Source of the DNA: DATFQE01 sp963733845
GTDB lineage: Bacteria > Actinomycetota > Thermoleophilia > Gaiellales > Gaiellaceae
NCBI GenBank assembly: GCA_963733845.1
Contig: CAVTEM010000001.1
Span: 62,001-126,000 of the forward strand
Direction of reading: 5' to 3'
DNA: 64,000 nucleotides
The translations under genes were made by a program, and so were the position numbers. Below, one piece after another: positions 21,536-30,440 of this stretch. How positions within the stretch are numbered: position 1 is the stretch's first letter; every line of letters begins with the position of its first letter. The notes under the pieces are model-generated. The model ran no database searches and was not told where the DNA came from. It was given only the letters and a program-made list of their open reading frames with translations.

Positions 21536-22480
21536 TCAGGGCTGGAGCAGCAGCTTGCCGGTCGTCTTGCGGCTCGCCAGGTCCTCCTGCGCCGCGCGCG
21601 CCTGCTCGAGCGGATAGCGGCCGCCGATCCTCACGTCCAGCGAGCCGTCGGCCACGCGGCCGAGCACGTCCTGCGAGCGGGCGAGCAGCTCCTCACGCCG
21701 CGCCGTGTAGTGCTTCAGCCCGGGACGCGTCACGAACAGCGACCCGCCGTGCTCCAGCCGCATGGGGTCGAACGGCGGCACCGGTCCGCTCGCGGCGCCG
21801 AACAACACCATCGTGCCCCGCGGCCGCAGGGCAGCGAGGCTGCCGTCGAAGGTCGCCTGTCCGACGCCGTCGTACACGGCCGCGACGCCCTCACCGCCCG
21901 TCAGCTCGCGGACGCGGTCCGCGAAGCCCTCGTAGCCGATCACGTCGGCTGCGCCCGCTCCGCGCGCGAGCTCTTCCTTCTCGCCTCCGGACGTGGTCGC
22001 GATCACCCGGGCGCCGAGCTGGGACGCCAGCTGCGTCAGCAGGAGGCCGACTCCGCCCGCGGCAGCATGGACGAGCACGTCGTCGCCGGCCTGCACGGGA
22101 TAGACGCTCGTCGCGAGGTACTGCGCGGTCACTCCCTGCAGGAGCACGGCCGCGGCCGTCTCCGTGGAGACGCCCTCGGGGATCGGCACCGAGCGCTCCG
22201 CGGGCACGGCCACGCGCTCGGCGTAGCTGCCCGGCACGGCCAGCCAGGCGACGCGCTCGCCCTCCGACGGCCCTGCCACGACGGTGCCGGCCCCCTCGAC
22301 GCCGGCCACGAGCGGGGTCTCGCCGCCGTAGCGCCCTTCGCGCTCGTAGATGTCCCGGTAGTTGACGCCGATCCACTCCGGCGCCACCAGCAGCTCGTCC
22401 GGTCCGGCCCGCGGCTCGGGCTGGTCGCGCACCTCCAGGACCTCCGGGCCTCCGAAGCTCGTGACGACCGCGGCGCGCAC
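21536..22480 (-). CDS. Zinc-independent quinone oxidoreductase (MDR superfamily)
   Basis: A 314-residue medium-chain dehydrogenase/reductase of the NADPH:quinone reductase type. The nucleotide-binding motif AAAGGVGLLLTQLA is at about residues 135-148, preceded by LLQGVTAQYL. No structural zinc cysteines are seen. It reduces quinones or enones with NADPH. GTG start at 22478-22480; transcribed towards the aminotransferase and divergent from the next gene. Confidence 0.88.
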   Translation of the reverse strand: MRAAVVTSFGGPEVLEVRDQPEPRAGPDELLVAPEWIGVNYRDIYEREGRYGGETPLVAGVEGAGTVVAGPSEGERVAWLAVPGSYAERVAVPAERSVPIPEGVSTETAAAVLLQGVTAQYLATSVYPVQAGDDVLVHAAAGGVGLLLTQLASQLGARVIATTSGGEKEELARGAGAADVIGYEGFADRVRELTGGEGVAAVYDGVGQATFDGSLAALRPRGTMVLFGAASGPVPPFDPMRLEHGGSLFVTRPGLKHYTARREELLARSQDVLGRVADGSLDVRIGGRYPLEQARAAQEDLASRKTTGKLLLQP

Positions 22481-22518
22481 TGCGAGAATTCTGTCGCGCC
22501 ACGAGCGTTAGTGCATCT

Positions 22519-23382
22519 ATGGCCTCAGGAACCTTCGACAGAGCGCGTCGGCGCCGGACCTACCGGCGGCTGAGCAGCCTGCTCGGCCGCGGACGCTCCG
22601 CCGAGCTGCTGCCGCTCGAGGAGGCGACGCGCCGCCTCCGGCCGTTCGCACGCCGGCACGTGGGACTGCGCGCGATTCCCGTCGCGCAGATCGTCGGAAC
22701 CGACAGCCGCGGCGCCGACTTCGACCGCGACTTCCTCCCCCGTCGGCCCGAGATCGGACCGCGCTGGCGGAACGTCGAGGCGGCCTTCCCGGAGGGCGGC
22801 TTCCCGCCGATCGCCGTCTACCAGCTCGGGGACGCGTACTTCATCATCGACGGCCACCATCGCGTCGCGATCGCCCGCCAGCGCGGGATCGAGACGATCG
22901 ACGCCGAGGTGACCGAGCTGACCGCCCGCTGGCACCTGCCCGCGGACGCCGACCTCGTCGAGCTGATCCACGCCGAGCAGGAGCGGATCTTCATGGAGGA
23001 GAGCGGGCTGGGCGCGGTGCGGCCCGACGTCAGCATCAGGTTCTGCAAGCCGGTCGGCTACCTGGAGCTGATCGAGAACGTCCAGATCCACGGCTACCAC
23101 TTGATGCTCGACGCGGGTAGCGCGCTGACGCGCGAGGAGATCGCGCGCGACTGGTACGAGCAGGTCTACCTACCGTCGGTCGAGGCGATCCGCGCCGAGG
23201 GACTGCACGAGCTCCACCCCGGCCAGACCGACGCCGACTTCTTCCTCTGTGTCTACTACCGTCGGCGGGAGCTCTACCCGGAGGTCGGCTGCGTTCCCCT
23301 CGCGGAGACGGCGGAGCGCATGCGCGAGGACGCGCAACGGGGGCGCGGCCGACTGGGGCGCATGTTCGGCGCCGCAGCATAG
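22519..23382 (+). CDS. ParB/Srx-like nuclease-fold protein
   Basis: A 287-residue soluble protein. PPIAVYQLGDAYFIIDGHHR (about residues 95-114) followed by VAIARQRGIETIDAEV is a ParB N-terminal/sulfiredoxin-like fold motif. The HTH and dimer domains of true ParB are absent. The rest (KPVGYLELIENVQIHGYHLM, VYYRRRELYPEVG) is conserved-looking but unassigned. It is not a chromosome-partition ParB by its domain content. Function unknown. Confidence 0.65.
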   Translation: MASGTFDRARRRRTYRRLSSLLGRGRSAELLPLEEATRRLRPFARRHVGLRAIPVAQIVGTDSRGADFDRDFLPRRPEIGPRWRNVEAAFPEGGFPPIAVYQLGDAYFIIDGHHRVAIARQRGIETIDAEVTELTARWHLPADADLVELIHAEQERIFMEESGLGAVRPDVSIRFCKPVGYLELIENVQIHGYHLMLDAGSALTREEIARDWYEQVYLPSVEAIRAEGLHELHPGQTDADFFLCVYYRRRELYPEVGCVPLAETAERMREDAQRGRGRLGRMFGAAA

Positions 23383-23438
23383 GACCTCGCCAGCGATCCC
23401 GCGGGTAAGAACCCGGTCCGCCGCGATACGGACTAGCG

Positions 23439-24113
23439 ATGGCCACGTTCCGGGCCTCCGCAGAGAGCCGCCTGCTGCACGGGATCGCGCCGCCGGATTG
23501 CGACCGGGCCGCCGAGATCCTCGAGGACTGCTCGATCGTCGAGGTCGGCGCCGGCGAGTCGTACTTCCCGACCACGTTCGCCCGAGCTGCGTTGCTGGTC
23601 GTAGAGGACGGGCTGGTCGTCCTCCGCGCCGGCGGCCCCTCACGCTCGATCATCGTCGGAGAGGCGGGGCCGGGGCGGGTTCTGCTTCCGCCCACGGGCG
23701 ACGAGGTGCTCTCCGGATTGGCGGATTCGCGCCTGACTGCGGTCACGCACGACGCGCGCGACCGCCTCGTCGGCGTTCGCGGGGCCGCCGAGACGCTGCT
23801 CGAGGAGTTCGCCCAGACGCTCCTCAACAGTCAGGAGGCGATGGCGAACTTCGCGAATCCGCGGCACGTCGAGCGGGTGCGGCTCAAGCTGCTCCAGCTG
23901 GCACGGACGTACGGACGCGTGGCCCGTGACGGGATCCGGATCGACTTCCCCGTCAGCCACACGCTCCTGGCCGAGATGACCGGGTCGACGCGCGAGACCG
24001 TCACGCGGTCGCTCGACGAGCTCGAGCGCTCGGGCTTCGCCGAGCGCCGCGGCCACACGTACCGCGTCCTCGTCCCGCCGGAGCTCGTGCTCGAGACGTG
24101 GCCCGAAATGTGA
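23439..24113 (+). CDS. Crp/Fnr-family transcriptional regulator
   Basis: A 224-residue protein with a cupin-like effector domain (about residues 1-110), a long dimerisation helix and a C-terminal winged helix: FPVSHTLLAEMTGSTRETVTRSLDELERSGF (quoted in two parts: FPVSHTLLAEMTGS, TRETVTRSLDELERSGF). No iron-sulfur cysteine cluster is seen, so it is not a classical Fnr. A perfect Crp-type palindrome overlaps its stop codon and precedes the cytochrome gene, suggesting it controls that gene. Confidence 0.88.
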   Translation: MATFRASAESRLLHGIAPPDCDRAAEILEDCSIVEVGAGESYFPTTFARAALLVVEDGLVVLRAGGPSRSIIVGEAGPGRVLLPPTGDEVLSGLADSRLTAVTHDARDRLVGVRGAAETLLEEFAQTLLNSQEAMANFANPRHVERVRLKLLQLARTYGRVARDGIRIDFPVSHTLLAEMTGSTRETVTRSLDELERSGFAERRGHTYRVLVPPELVLETWPEM

Positions 24114-24124
24114 CAGCGCTCACA
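24109..24124. promoter_or_regulatory. Crp/Fnr-type operator upstream of the cytochrome c gene
   Basis: TGTGACAGCGCTCACA matches the TGTGA-N6-TCACA consensus exactly. It begins at the last bases of the Crp/Fnr gene (its TGA stop is 24111-24113) and lies 54 bases before the cytochrome c start, where an activator or repressor could act. The regulator encoded immediately upstream is the obvious candidate. Confidence 0.7.
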
Positions 24125-24177
24125 GGGTGATCCGGTGCCCGCCTCCTACGATCGGCTCGCGCGAGGAGAGGCGGTTC

Positions 24178-25533
24178 ATGGGCCCGATCACGAAAGCGCT
24201 GGGCAGGTTGGCGATCGTCGCCGGGGGTGTCCTGGTCGTCTACGTCGCGCTCGTGGTCGCCACAGGGACGCTCACCGCGGTCACGGAGGCGAGCCACGGC
24301 GACGATCCGGACGAGCGGAACAGCCGGCAGGCACAGGAGCTGTTCGAGCAGGGCAAGCAAGTCTTCCGCTTCGACACGTTCGGCGACGAGGCGTTCTGGG
24401 GGGACGCGCTTCAGCTGCACACGGCGATCGAGGGGGAGGCGCTCGGCGGGGTCGGGCCGGGAGTGAGCCCGAAGACGGCGCTGGCCGTCGGCCTCAAGGT
24501 CGACTCGGAAGCGCTTCCCCGCTCGCTGAAGCGTGATCTCGCGGCCGGCCGAGTCGATCTCGACAATCCGGCCACTACGCTCGCGCTCCTCGACCTGGAC
24601 GCGGTCGTCGGCCTGCGGGGGTTCTTCGGCCGCGACCGCACACTGCGCTCGATCGGGATCACCTGCGCCTTCTGCCACTCCATGGTCGACGACTCGTTCG
24701 CGCCGGGCATCGGGCAACGACTCGACGGCTGGCCGAACCGAGACCTCAACGTGGGCGCGATCGTCGCGCTGGCGCCGAACAAGAAGCCGATCACGGACCT
24801 GCTCGGAGTCGACGAGGCGACGGTAAACGCCGTCCTCGCCTCGTGGGGCCCGGGCAAGTACGACGCGGAGTTGTTCCTGGACGGCAAGGCGTTCCGCCCC
24901 GACGGGAAGTCCGCCGCCACCCTCCTGCCACCGGCCTTCGGCCTCGCCGGAGTCAACCTGCACACCTACACCGGCTGGGGGTCCGTCACCCACTGGAACG
25001 CACTGGTCGCGAACCTGGAGATGCACGGCCAGGGCACGTTCTTCGACCCGCGCCTCAACGATCCCGTGAAGTTCCCGGTCGCCGCGCGCGCCGGCTTCTA
25101 CAACATCCGGAGCAAGCCCGACCTGGTCACCTCGAAGCTCCCGGCTCTGCACGCCTACCAGCTCGGCCTCAAGGCGCCGAAGCCTCCGGCGAGTAGCTTC
25201 AACGCGGCGGCGGCACGGCGCGGCGAGCGGATCTTCGAGGGCAAGGGAAAGTGCGCCGACTGCCACGTGCCGCCGATCTTCACCGAGCCCGGCTGGAACC
25301 TCCACGAACCCGAGGAGATCTGCACCGACTCGTTCCAGGCAGACCGGTCGCCCGACGAGAAGTACCGGACGACCCCGCTCAAGGGCCTCTTCGCGCACGC
25401 CAAGGGCGGCTTCTGGCACGACGGGCGGTTCCCGAACCTCGACGCGGTCGTCCAGCATTACGACAGCTGCTTCGGGCTCGGACTGACCGCGCGAGAGCGG
25501 TCCGACCTGGTCCAGTACCTGCTCTCGAACTAG
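24178..25533 (+). CDS. Membrane-anchored two-haem cytochrome c (cytochrome c peroxidase-like)
   Basis: A 451-residue protein with an N-terminal membrane anchor (LAIVAGGVLVVYVALVVATG, about residues 11-30) and two c-type haem motifs, CAFCH at 163-167 and CADCH at 359-363. The C-terminal part (TTPLKGLFAHAKGGFWHDGRF, then VVQHYD) resembles the haem domain of di-haem peroxidases of the MauG/CcpA superfamily. It is expected outside the membrane in electron transfer or oxidation. ATG at 24178 follows GAGGAG. Regulation by the upstream Crp/Fnr protein is suggested by the operator. Confidence 0.85.
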   Translation: MGPITKALGRLAIVAGGVLVVYVALVVATGTLTAVTEASHGDDPDERNSRQAQELFEQGKQVFRFDTFGDEAFWGDALQLHTAIEGEALGGVGPGVSPKTALAVGLKVDSEALPRSLKRDLAAGRVDLDNPATTLALLDLDAVVGLRGFFGRDRTLRSIGITCAFCHSMVDDSFAPGIGQRLDGWPNRDLNVGAIVALAPNKKPITDLLGVDEATVNAVLASWGPGKYDAELFLDGKAFRPDGKSAATLLPPAFGLAGVNLHTYTGWGSVTHWNALVANLEMHGQGTFFDPRLNDPVKFPVAARAGFYNIRSKPDLVTSKLPALHAYQLGLKAPKPPASSFNAAAARRGERIFEGKGKCADCHVPPIFTEPGWNLHEPEEICTDSFQADRSPDEKYRTTPLKGLFAHAKGGFWHDGRFPNLDAVVQHYDSCFGLGLTARERSDLVQYLLSN

Positions 25534-25584
25534 CCCTCGACCAGCATGGCGCTAGGCTGTGCGCCGGTCCGCGAGGGCCATTCC

Positions 25585-25673
25585 GGAGGGGTGGCAGAGC
25601 GGTCGAATGCGGCGGTCTCGAAAACCGTTTCGGGCCTTTGGGTCCGACGAGGGTTCAAATCCCTCCCCCTCCG
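25585..25673 (+). tRNA. tRNA-Ser (anticodon CGA), intact array anchor
   Basis: The 89-base class II tRNA has acceptor strands GGAGGGG (25585-25591) and CCCCTCC (25666-25672), discriminator G25673, anticodon loop CTCGAAA (CGA) and a long variable arm. No CCA is encoded. Its 3' portion is repeated seven times downstream. The part 3' of the crossover was probably supplied by an integrated element that preserved the gene. Confidence 0.97.
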
Positions 25674-25718
25674 CTGACAACCCGAATCCCGTGCGCGATG
25701 CGGGATGAGCAAGAGAGT

Positions 25719-25737
25719 GGCGGGCCTTGAGCCCGCC
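25719..25737 (+). terminator. Hairpin after tRNA-Ser(CGA)
   Basis: GGCGGGC and GCCCGCC pair around a CTTGA loop. The same hairpin recurs after the tRNA copies at 47924-47946, 53991-54013, 58457-58479 and 63530-63553, so it is part of the cassette left end. Confidence 0.7.
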
Positions 25738-25775
25738 TCTCCCACCGCTTGAAACCGCCCGGAACCGCTATGAGG

Positions 25776-25795
25776 TGTCGCGCGACTGTCGCGCA
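25776..25795 (+). repeat. Left-arm repeat, type I (two TGTCGCGC units)
   Basis: TGTCGCGCG and TGTCGCGCA are direct copies 2 bases apart, starting 103 bases after the tRNA end. They are repeated at 47983-48002, 54050-54069, 58516-58535 and 63590-63609. The fixed distance to the tRNA core suggests a recombinase arm site. Confidence 0.7.
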
Positions 25796-25815
25796 GCGGC
25801 GCACGTTTGTCGTGC

Positions 25816-25896
25816 TCAGCAGATCTCCGTCACCGCGTTGCTCGCCTCCGAGGTGTTCCCCGCCCGATCGACCGCCTTCACCGTGAACGTGTTCGC
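25816..25896 (-). pseudogene. C-terminal remnant of a fibronectin-III/Ig-like domain protein
   Basis: The minus-strand codons read ANTFTVKAVDRAGNTSEAS, NAVTEIC and a stop, a typical last strand pair of an extracellular Fn3 or Ig-like repeat. The preceding bases continue the motif only in another frame (FVYATVSE). Only the tail of the gene survives at the left end of cassette 1. Confidence 0.6.
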
Positions 25897-26113
25897 TCGC
25901 TCACCGTGGCATAGACGAAGTCTTCGTCGACTCCGGCCGAGACGGGGAGCGGGCGAGAACGCCGTTGGACGGCAAAGAACGAGGCGCTCCTAGCGCGTCT
26001 TCCCCACTAGCCAGGCAGCACGCGGATCGCAACGCAGAAGCTCGAGAACGAGGGTCGGCCCCTGATCGGGGAAGGCGCGCAGGCGACGACCTGGGCACGC
26101 CTGCGCGCGTTCC
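25897..26113. other. Non-coding or decayed sequence
   Basis: No gene, RNA or repeat is recognised between the Fn3 tail and the end of the regulator pseudogene. Confidence 0.4.
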
Positions 26114-28742
26114 CTAAGACGACACGGCGCTATCGGTCCCGACGACCTCCGTTCCGAGCGCAAGTTCGACGGCTTGTTCGGTTGGCATCGCCTTGCCCTC
26201 CGCCCAGGCGGCCGCGAACCTGTCGCTGCCGAGCCGCGTCCGGCTCTGGGGGACCAGTTGCTCATGCAGCGCTAGCTCGGCCGGAGAAAGGATCACGCCA
26301 ATCGACTCGCAGACCGCCTCCGAGGCGCCCCAGAGCCTGGCCGCTGTCTCGTCCTCTGGCACGCTTGCGGCCACATTTGCAAGCCCCTCGAGCGCGTAGA
26401 GCACCACCTCTACCTCGGGCGTCTCGTCGGATGCGCTCTCCGCGAGGGATTCGACAAATGCGGCCCGGGCTTCGCCTGGCCGTCCGCTGCCTAGCAGCGC
26501 GAGCCCGAGGTTGAGGAGGACATTCGACGGTCGGTCGGGACCCAGGGCGATGCTCTCCCGCAGCAGGGACTCTGCCGCCGCATAGTTGCCAAACACCAAC
26601 TCGGCGTAGCCGCGGGTATTGAGAACGCCACTCAGACCGGTGGTATTTCCGAGCTCGCGGTAGATCGCTTCCGCGTCCGCCTCGAGGCGGCGCACCTCAT
26701 TGCGGTTTCCCTCCATTTCGGCCGCGACCCGCAGCTGGATGAGGCTTGCTGCAAGGCGGAGACGGTCGCCCTCCGAGGCGAAGAGCGCGCAGGCCTCCTC
26801 GGCTGCTTGGCGCGTGCCGCTCGCTATCGCCCTGCGGCCAGGCCAGGTTGGCCGAGGCCAGGAGCGCCCTCGACCGTGTCGCGGGGCGCGCCGAGGATCC
26901 CTGCTCGAGCGCGGCGTCGAGCCACCGCCGGCCCTCGCTCAGGTTGAAACGCGCGAACCAGTGGAAGCGCAGGGCAGCGGCGAGCCGGAGCGCGAGGTCG
27001 GCTTCTCCGGCATCGCGCGTCCAGGCCAGCGCGGCACGAACGTTCTCCTGCTCGGCGTCCTCTTGCTGATACTGCCCGATCAGCCTGCCCTCGAGGCGCT
27101 CGTCGTCGCGAGGCTCCAACCACGCCACGAGATACTCAGCGTGGCGGCGCCGCATCTCCCGCCCTTCGCCCAGCTCCTCGAGCCGCTCCGCCGCGTACTC
27201 GCGGATCGTCTCGAGCAGCCAAAACCGCGGCTGCCCGTCCCACTGCTGCCCGCGCTGCTGGAGCAGGTTCTCGCCAATCAACGCCTCGAGACCGTCGAGC
27301 GACGCGTCGCAGACCGCCTCGGCCGCCTCCAGCGTGCAGCCGCCAGCGAACACCGCCAGGCGCGCGTAGCAGTCGGCGCTGCGTCCTCGTCGAGCAGCTC
27401 GTAGCTCCAGGCGATCGCGCCGCGGAGCGTCTGCTGGCGCGTCGGGCAGATCGCGCGCTCCGCCGGTCAGGAGCGGCAGGCCGCTGTCCGAGCCGCGTCA
27501 GCATCGCCTGCGGTGTCAGGAGACGTGATCGCGCGCCGCGGCCAGCTCGATCGCCAGCGGCAGCCCATCGAGCCGGCACAGATCTCGGCGATCGCGGCGG
27601 CGTTCTCGTCCGATGAGCTCGAAGTCGGGCGCGAACGGCCCGCGCACGCTCGACGAAGAGAGCGCACGGCCTCGTAGCCGAGCGAGCGCTCGCGCAGTTC
27701 GGCGGCCGGGCGAGGATCGGGCAGCGACAGCGGCGGCACGGGGTACTCGTGCTCGGCCGTAAGCCGCAGCGCAGCCCGACTGGTCGACGAGAAGCTTCAA
27801 GCGCGGAGCAGCAGCGAGGAGATCGCCCAGCGAGCGGTGCCGCCTCGAGCAAGTGCTCGAAGTTGTCGAGCACGAGCAGCATCGTGCTTGTCGCGCAGGA
27901 ACTCGCGCGAGCGCGTCTGCGAGCGGTCGCGCGCCGGATTCGGTGACGCCGAGGCGTCTGCGCGATCGGTCGGGAGCACGAGCTCGGGTCCCGCCAGCCC
28001 GACGAGCCCGACCACGAAAACGCCATGAGCAAACTGCTCGATCGAGCTCCGCGCCGGCCTGGAGCGCGAGCCGGGTCTTGCCAGACCCCGCGGCCCCGGT
28101 CAGCGTCACCAGCCGCACTCTCGTCGCGCACAGGCTTCCGCGACCGCCGCCAACTCGCGCTCGCGCCCGATCAAAGGCGTAGACTGAAGGGCAGGTGCGG
28201 AGGCTGACTGGCCAGCGTCCGAGCGGCGGGAACACGCCTCTACGCTCGTCGGACGACAAGCTGGTAGAGCCGCTGCGGCTGCGTCAGAGATCCTTGAGCC
28301 GGTGCACGCCCGAGGTCCACGGACGTCGAACTCGTCACCGATCGAGCTCCGCTAGTGGTCTGCGAGAGCAGCACCTGACCGCCGTGGCCGGCGGCACAGA
28401 TGCGGGCGGCGCGCGGAACGTCGAGACCCACGTAGCGCGTCTCGGTAATGCGCGGCTGGCCAGTATGCACGCCGATCCGAACGCCGAACGGGTGCGCCCC
28501 GAACGCCCGCTGGACATCCACGGCGGCCGCGACCGCGTCGCTCGCACGCGCGAAGGCGGCGAAGAACGCCTCCCCCTGCGTGTGGACCTCGCATCCACAT
28601 GGCCATCGAGCTCCCTTCGCACGATTCGGTGATGCTCGACCAGGGCCGCCTCGTAGCCTCGCCCCAGCTCCTGGAGGAGCCGCGTCGATCCCTCCACGTC
28701 GGTGAACAACAACGTCACAGTCCCGGACGGCAGCGCGCTCAT
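26114..28742 (-). pseudogene. Cyclase-STAND ATPase-TPR regulator, heavily frameshifted
   Basis: The start MSALPSGTVTLLFTDVEGST at 28742 is the beginning of a class III nucleotide-cyclase domain. It is followed in other frames by an ATPase part (LTGAAGSGKTRLALQAGAEL, Walker A; then a leucine-rich LLVLDNFEHLLE). The last part holds LLETIREYAAERLEELGEG and TPR-like helices (NTRGYAELVFGNYAAAESLL), ending VVGTDSAVSS. At least six frame changes are needed across about 870 codons. Related intact proteins are actinobacterial regulators or sensors. Neighbouring cassettes have few shifts, so this looks like real decay rather than poor sequence. It is the only recognisable main cargo of cassette 1. Confidence 0.8.
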
Positions 28743-28879
28743 CCACACAACACTGGCACGTAGCCTCACGGAAACGAAATTCCGAAAATGAGATCGCCCT
28801 CGTCCTCGGCACACGCCCCGCTTCGGGGTGACCACGCCCGTTCCCTCGAGGCGCGGAGGAGTCGGCACCCACCAGAAAC

Positions 28880-29087
28880 TGTCGCGCGTTGTGTCGCGCA
28901 CCGGGCCTCAGCACGCATGGTTGAGCGAAATGGAGGAGGTCTCGAAAGCCGTTAAGAGGTCACTGGCCTCTCGAGTTCCAATCCCTCCCCCTCCGCCCCG
29001 CCCATGATCCCTTTATTCAAGGGCGTTTTGTGGGCTGCCTCGGCTCGATGACCACTCACTTCTGCTGTCAGTCTTGTCAACGCTGAC
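28880..29087 (+). repeat. Cassette junction 1 (att-like), degenerate tRNA copy, type II left arm
   Basis: The right-arm repeats TGTCGCGCG (28880-28888) and TGTCGCGCA (28892-28900) precede a D-arm-like TGGTTGAGCG and the tRNA-Ser tail ending at 28995. The variable arm (AAGAGGTCACTGGCCTCTC) differs from all other copies and the T arm is damaged (GAGTTCCAATCC). A small hairpin at 29009-29023 is followed by CGTTTT. Downstream, GTCAACGCTGAC at 29076-29087 replaces the TGTCGCGC pair and lies exactly as far from the tRNA end (81 bases) as in junction 2. Confidence 0.75.
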
Positions 29088-29121
29088 GGCGCCCGGGCTA
29101 CTTTGCGCAGCTGCTGATCGC

Positions 29122-29199
29122 CGTACAAGGCACAAGGCGAACGGTGACGCCGAGGTCTGGGGCGCGCGCGTCGACGGAAGCGGCAGACGGCGGCTGGTC
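29122..29199 (+). pseudogene. Remnant of a TolB/PD40 beta-propeller blade
   Basis: The plus-strand codons give RTRHKANGDAEVWGARVDGSG then RRRLV, the typical GDAEVW...DGSG...L strand pattern of TolB-like propeller repeats. No start, stop or further blades are readable. It is a gene shard at the left end of cassette 2. Confidence 0.5.
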
Positions 29200-29308
29200 A
29201 CCGCTTCGTTGCAGCCCTCCGTTGCAACCGCCCGCGGCTTTAGGCGCTCTCGTGCTCGGCGACGAGTATGCGGCCGGGGGAAGGGTCGGCTTTCCCCCGG
29301 CTCAAGAT

Positions 29309-29827
29309 CTACGAACAGCTGACGTCCGGATTCCAGGGCGTGAGCAGTCCACTCGGGTTCGGTTTCCAGATCCACGCGTGGAGCGAATAGAACGGTGGCA
29401 GCCCGTACCGGTTCGGCTCGTCGGTGAAGTCGAACTCCCGGCCAAAGAGGGAGGGCTTGGCCATGTTGCCGGCCGCCTCCCAGTCCGCCTCGAAAACGAT
29501 GTACTCGAGCGCGACGAGCTTGTAGGTGCCGTTGTTTCGCTGCTCGTAGACGACCGCCTCCGGCGTAGTGGCGTCGATGACGCCCTGGTCGAGGAGCAGG
29601 TCCGGATTGACGAAGTGATCGCCCATCGCGCCGTCGGCGCCGTGGGCGATGCAGGTCGCGCCGCTGAGCTCGGCGACGTGAACGACGTAGCCGGCGTCCT
29701 GTGCCTTCTCGAGGTCGTGGAACGCGGCCGTCGCAGACGCTGCCGAACGGTCACTTGATGCTGCCGCGTAACCGGCGATCCCCAGGAGTGGCACAACGCT
29801 CAGAACGATGATGATCAGTCGCTTCAT
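29309..29827 (-). CDS. Conserved exported protein (CIAH/GAMG family), copy 1
   Basis: A 172-residue protein with a signal peptide (MKRLIIIVLSVVPLLGIAGYAAAS). It shares a clear pattern with the protein at 54727: AGY, then CIAH, GAMG, a histidine two residues later (GDHFVN here), PEAVVY, KLVALEY and a C-terminal W-x-W-x-x-NPSG followed by WNPDVSC. Two cysteines and several histidines are conserved, which would suit a disulfide or metal site outside the membrane. I cannot name the family. The gene start overlaps the DUF4242 stop (ATGA), so the two are coupled. Confidence 0.65.
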   Translation of the reverse strand: MKRLIIIVLSVVPLLGIAGYAAASSDRSAASATAAFHDLEKAQDAGYVVHVAELSGATCIAHGADGAMGDHFVNPDLLLDQGVIDATTPEAVVYEQRNNGTYKLVALEYIVFEADWEAAGNMAKPSLFGREFDFTDEPNRYGLPPFYSLHAWIWKPNPSGLLTPWNPDVSCS

Positions 29828-30141
29828 GACGTCCGCTCCCTGATCCCGACGACTGCCGGCTCGGGGTCCGGACGAACGATGACGGTGTCGGCGACGGGAA
29901 CGATTTCGTCGACCGGCAGGTCGGCGATCTTCGCGTGACGCCGAATCGCGTCCGCATCAGTGGCCTGGTAGATGCAGACGGTTCCCACTGTTCCGCCCTC
30001 CTCGGCCAGCGCGTAGCTGCGGATCCAGCGGACGGCGTCGGGCATCTGCTCGTCGCCGACCTGCCTCGAGCGCATCGCGGCCGCCTCGAGTTCCTCCGGC
30101 GTCCTCCAGCCGCGGCGGCGCAGGATCGCGTAGGTCTGCAT
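29824..30141 (-). CDS. DUF4242 (SCO4226-like) protein, long form
   Basis: A 105-residue protein starting MQTYAILRRRGW after a GGAGG ribosome site, with VRWIRSYALAEEGGTVGTVCIYQA and DTVIVRPDPEPA. It is a close relative of the chromosomal protein at 14159-14452 (same length class and motifs). The family has a ferredoxin-like fold; SCO4226 binds nickel. It is first in a two-gene operon with the exported protein. Function unknown. Confidence 0.72.
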   Translation of the reverse strand: MQTYAILRRRGWRTPEELEAAAMRSRQVGDEQMPDAVRWIRSYALAEEGGTVGTVCIYQATDADAIRRHAKIADLPVDEIVPVADTVIVRPDPEPAVVGIRERTS

Positions 30142-30185
30142 TCGACTACCTCCTCGGTCGGGGTGTTGCCGATCGAGGGTGGACC

Positions 30186-30305
30186 CTAGGAGCGGTCCTC
30201 TGGCCGGGCAATCGGGAGTTCTCCCCATGCCAGCAGCCCGTGCTCCATCGCGAACAGGGTCGCTGCCACGCGGGTCGAGACGCCGATCTTGCGGTAGGCG
30301 TTCTG
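30186..30305 (-). pseudogene. Inverted 3'-end copy of the HD-GYP/LuxR regulator gene
   Basis: On the minus strand this reads QNAYRKIGVSTRVAATLFAM, EHGLLAWGELPIARP, EDRS and a stop. The intact gene ends QNAYRKIGVSTRAAATLFAM, EHGLVAWGELPIARP, AAHS. The similarity starts abruptly at CAGAACGCC and covers about 40 codons. This places a 120-base inverted repeat on either side of the regulator gene. Confidence 0.8.
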
Positions 30306-30440
30306 CCAGCCGCCAGTTCGGAACGCCGGCGTCGATCATCGTGCGACCGCTTCACGCCAAGGCTATGGCGCGGCGATGGTCGCCCACGAGCGTGCGGGAG
30401 TACGCTCGCGTCGTGTCGACCGGAGCGTCGCAGGGGACAG

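Noticed and set aside
22491..22500. A lone TGTCGCGCC next to the ParB-like gene as an arm site.
   Set aside because: Single copy, no tRNA core nearby, and the motif is simple GC-rich sequence expected by chance.
30240..30440. ATG at 30240 as start of the HD-GYP/LuxR regulator.
   Set aside because: The first part would be antisense translation of the inverted 3' duplicate and is Arg/Ser-rich. Conserved protein begins only at 30441.
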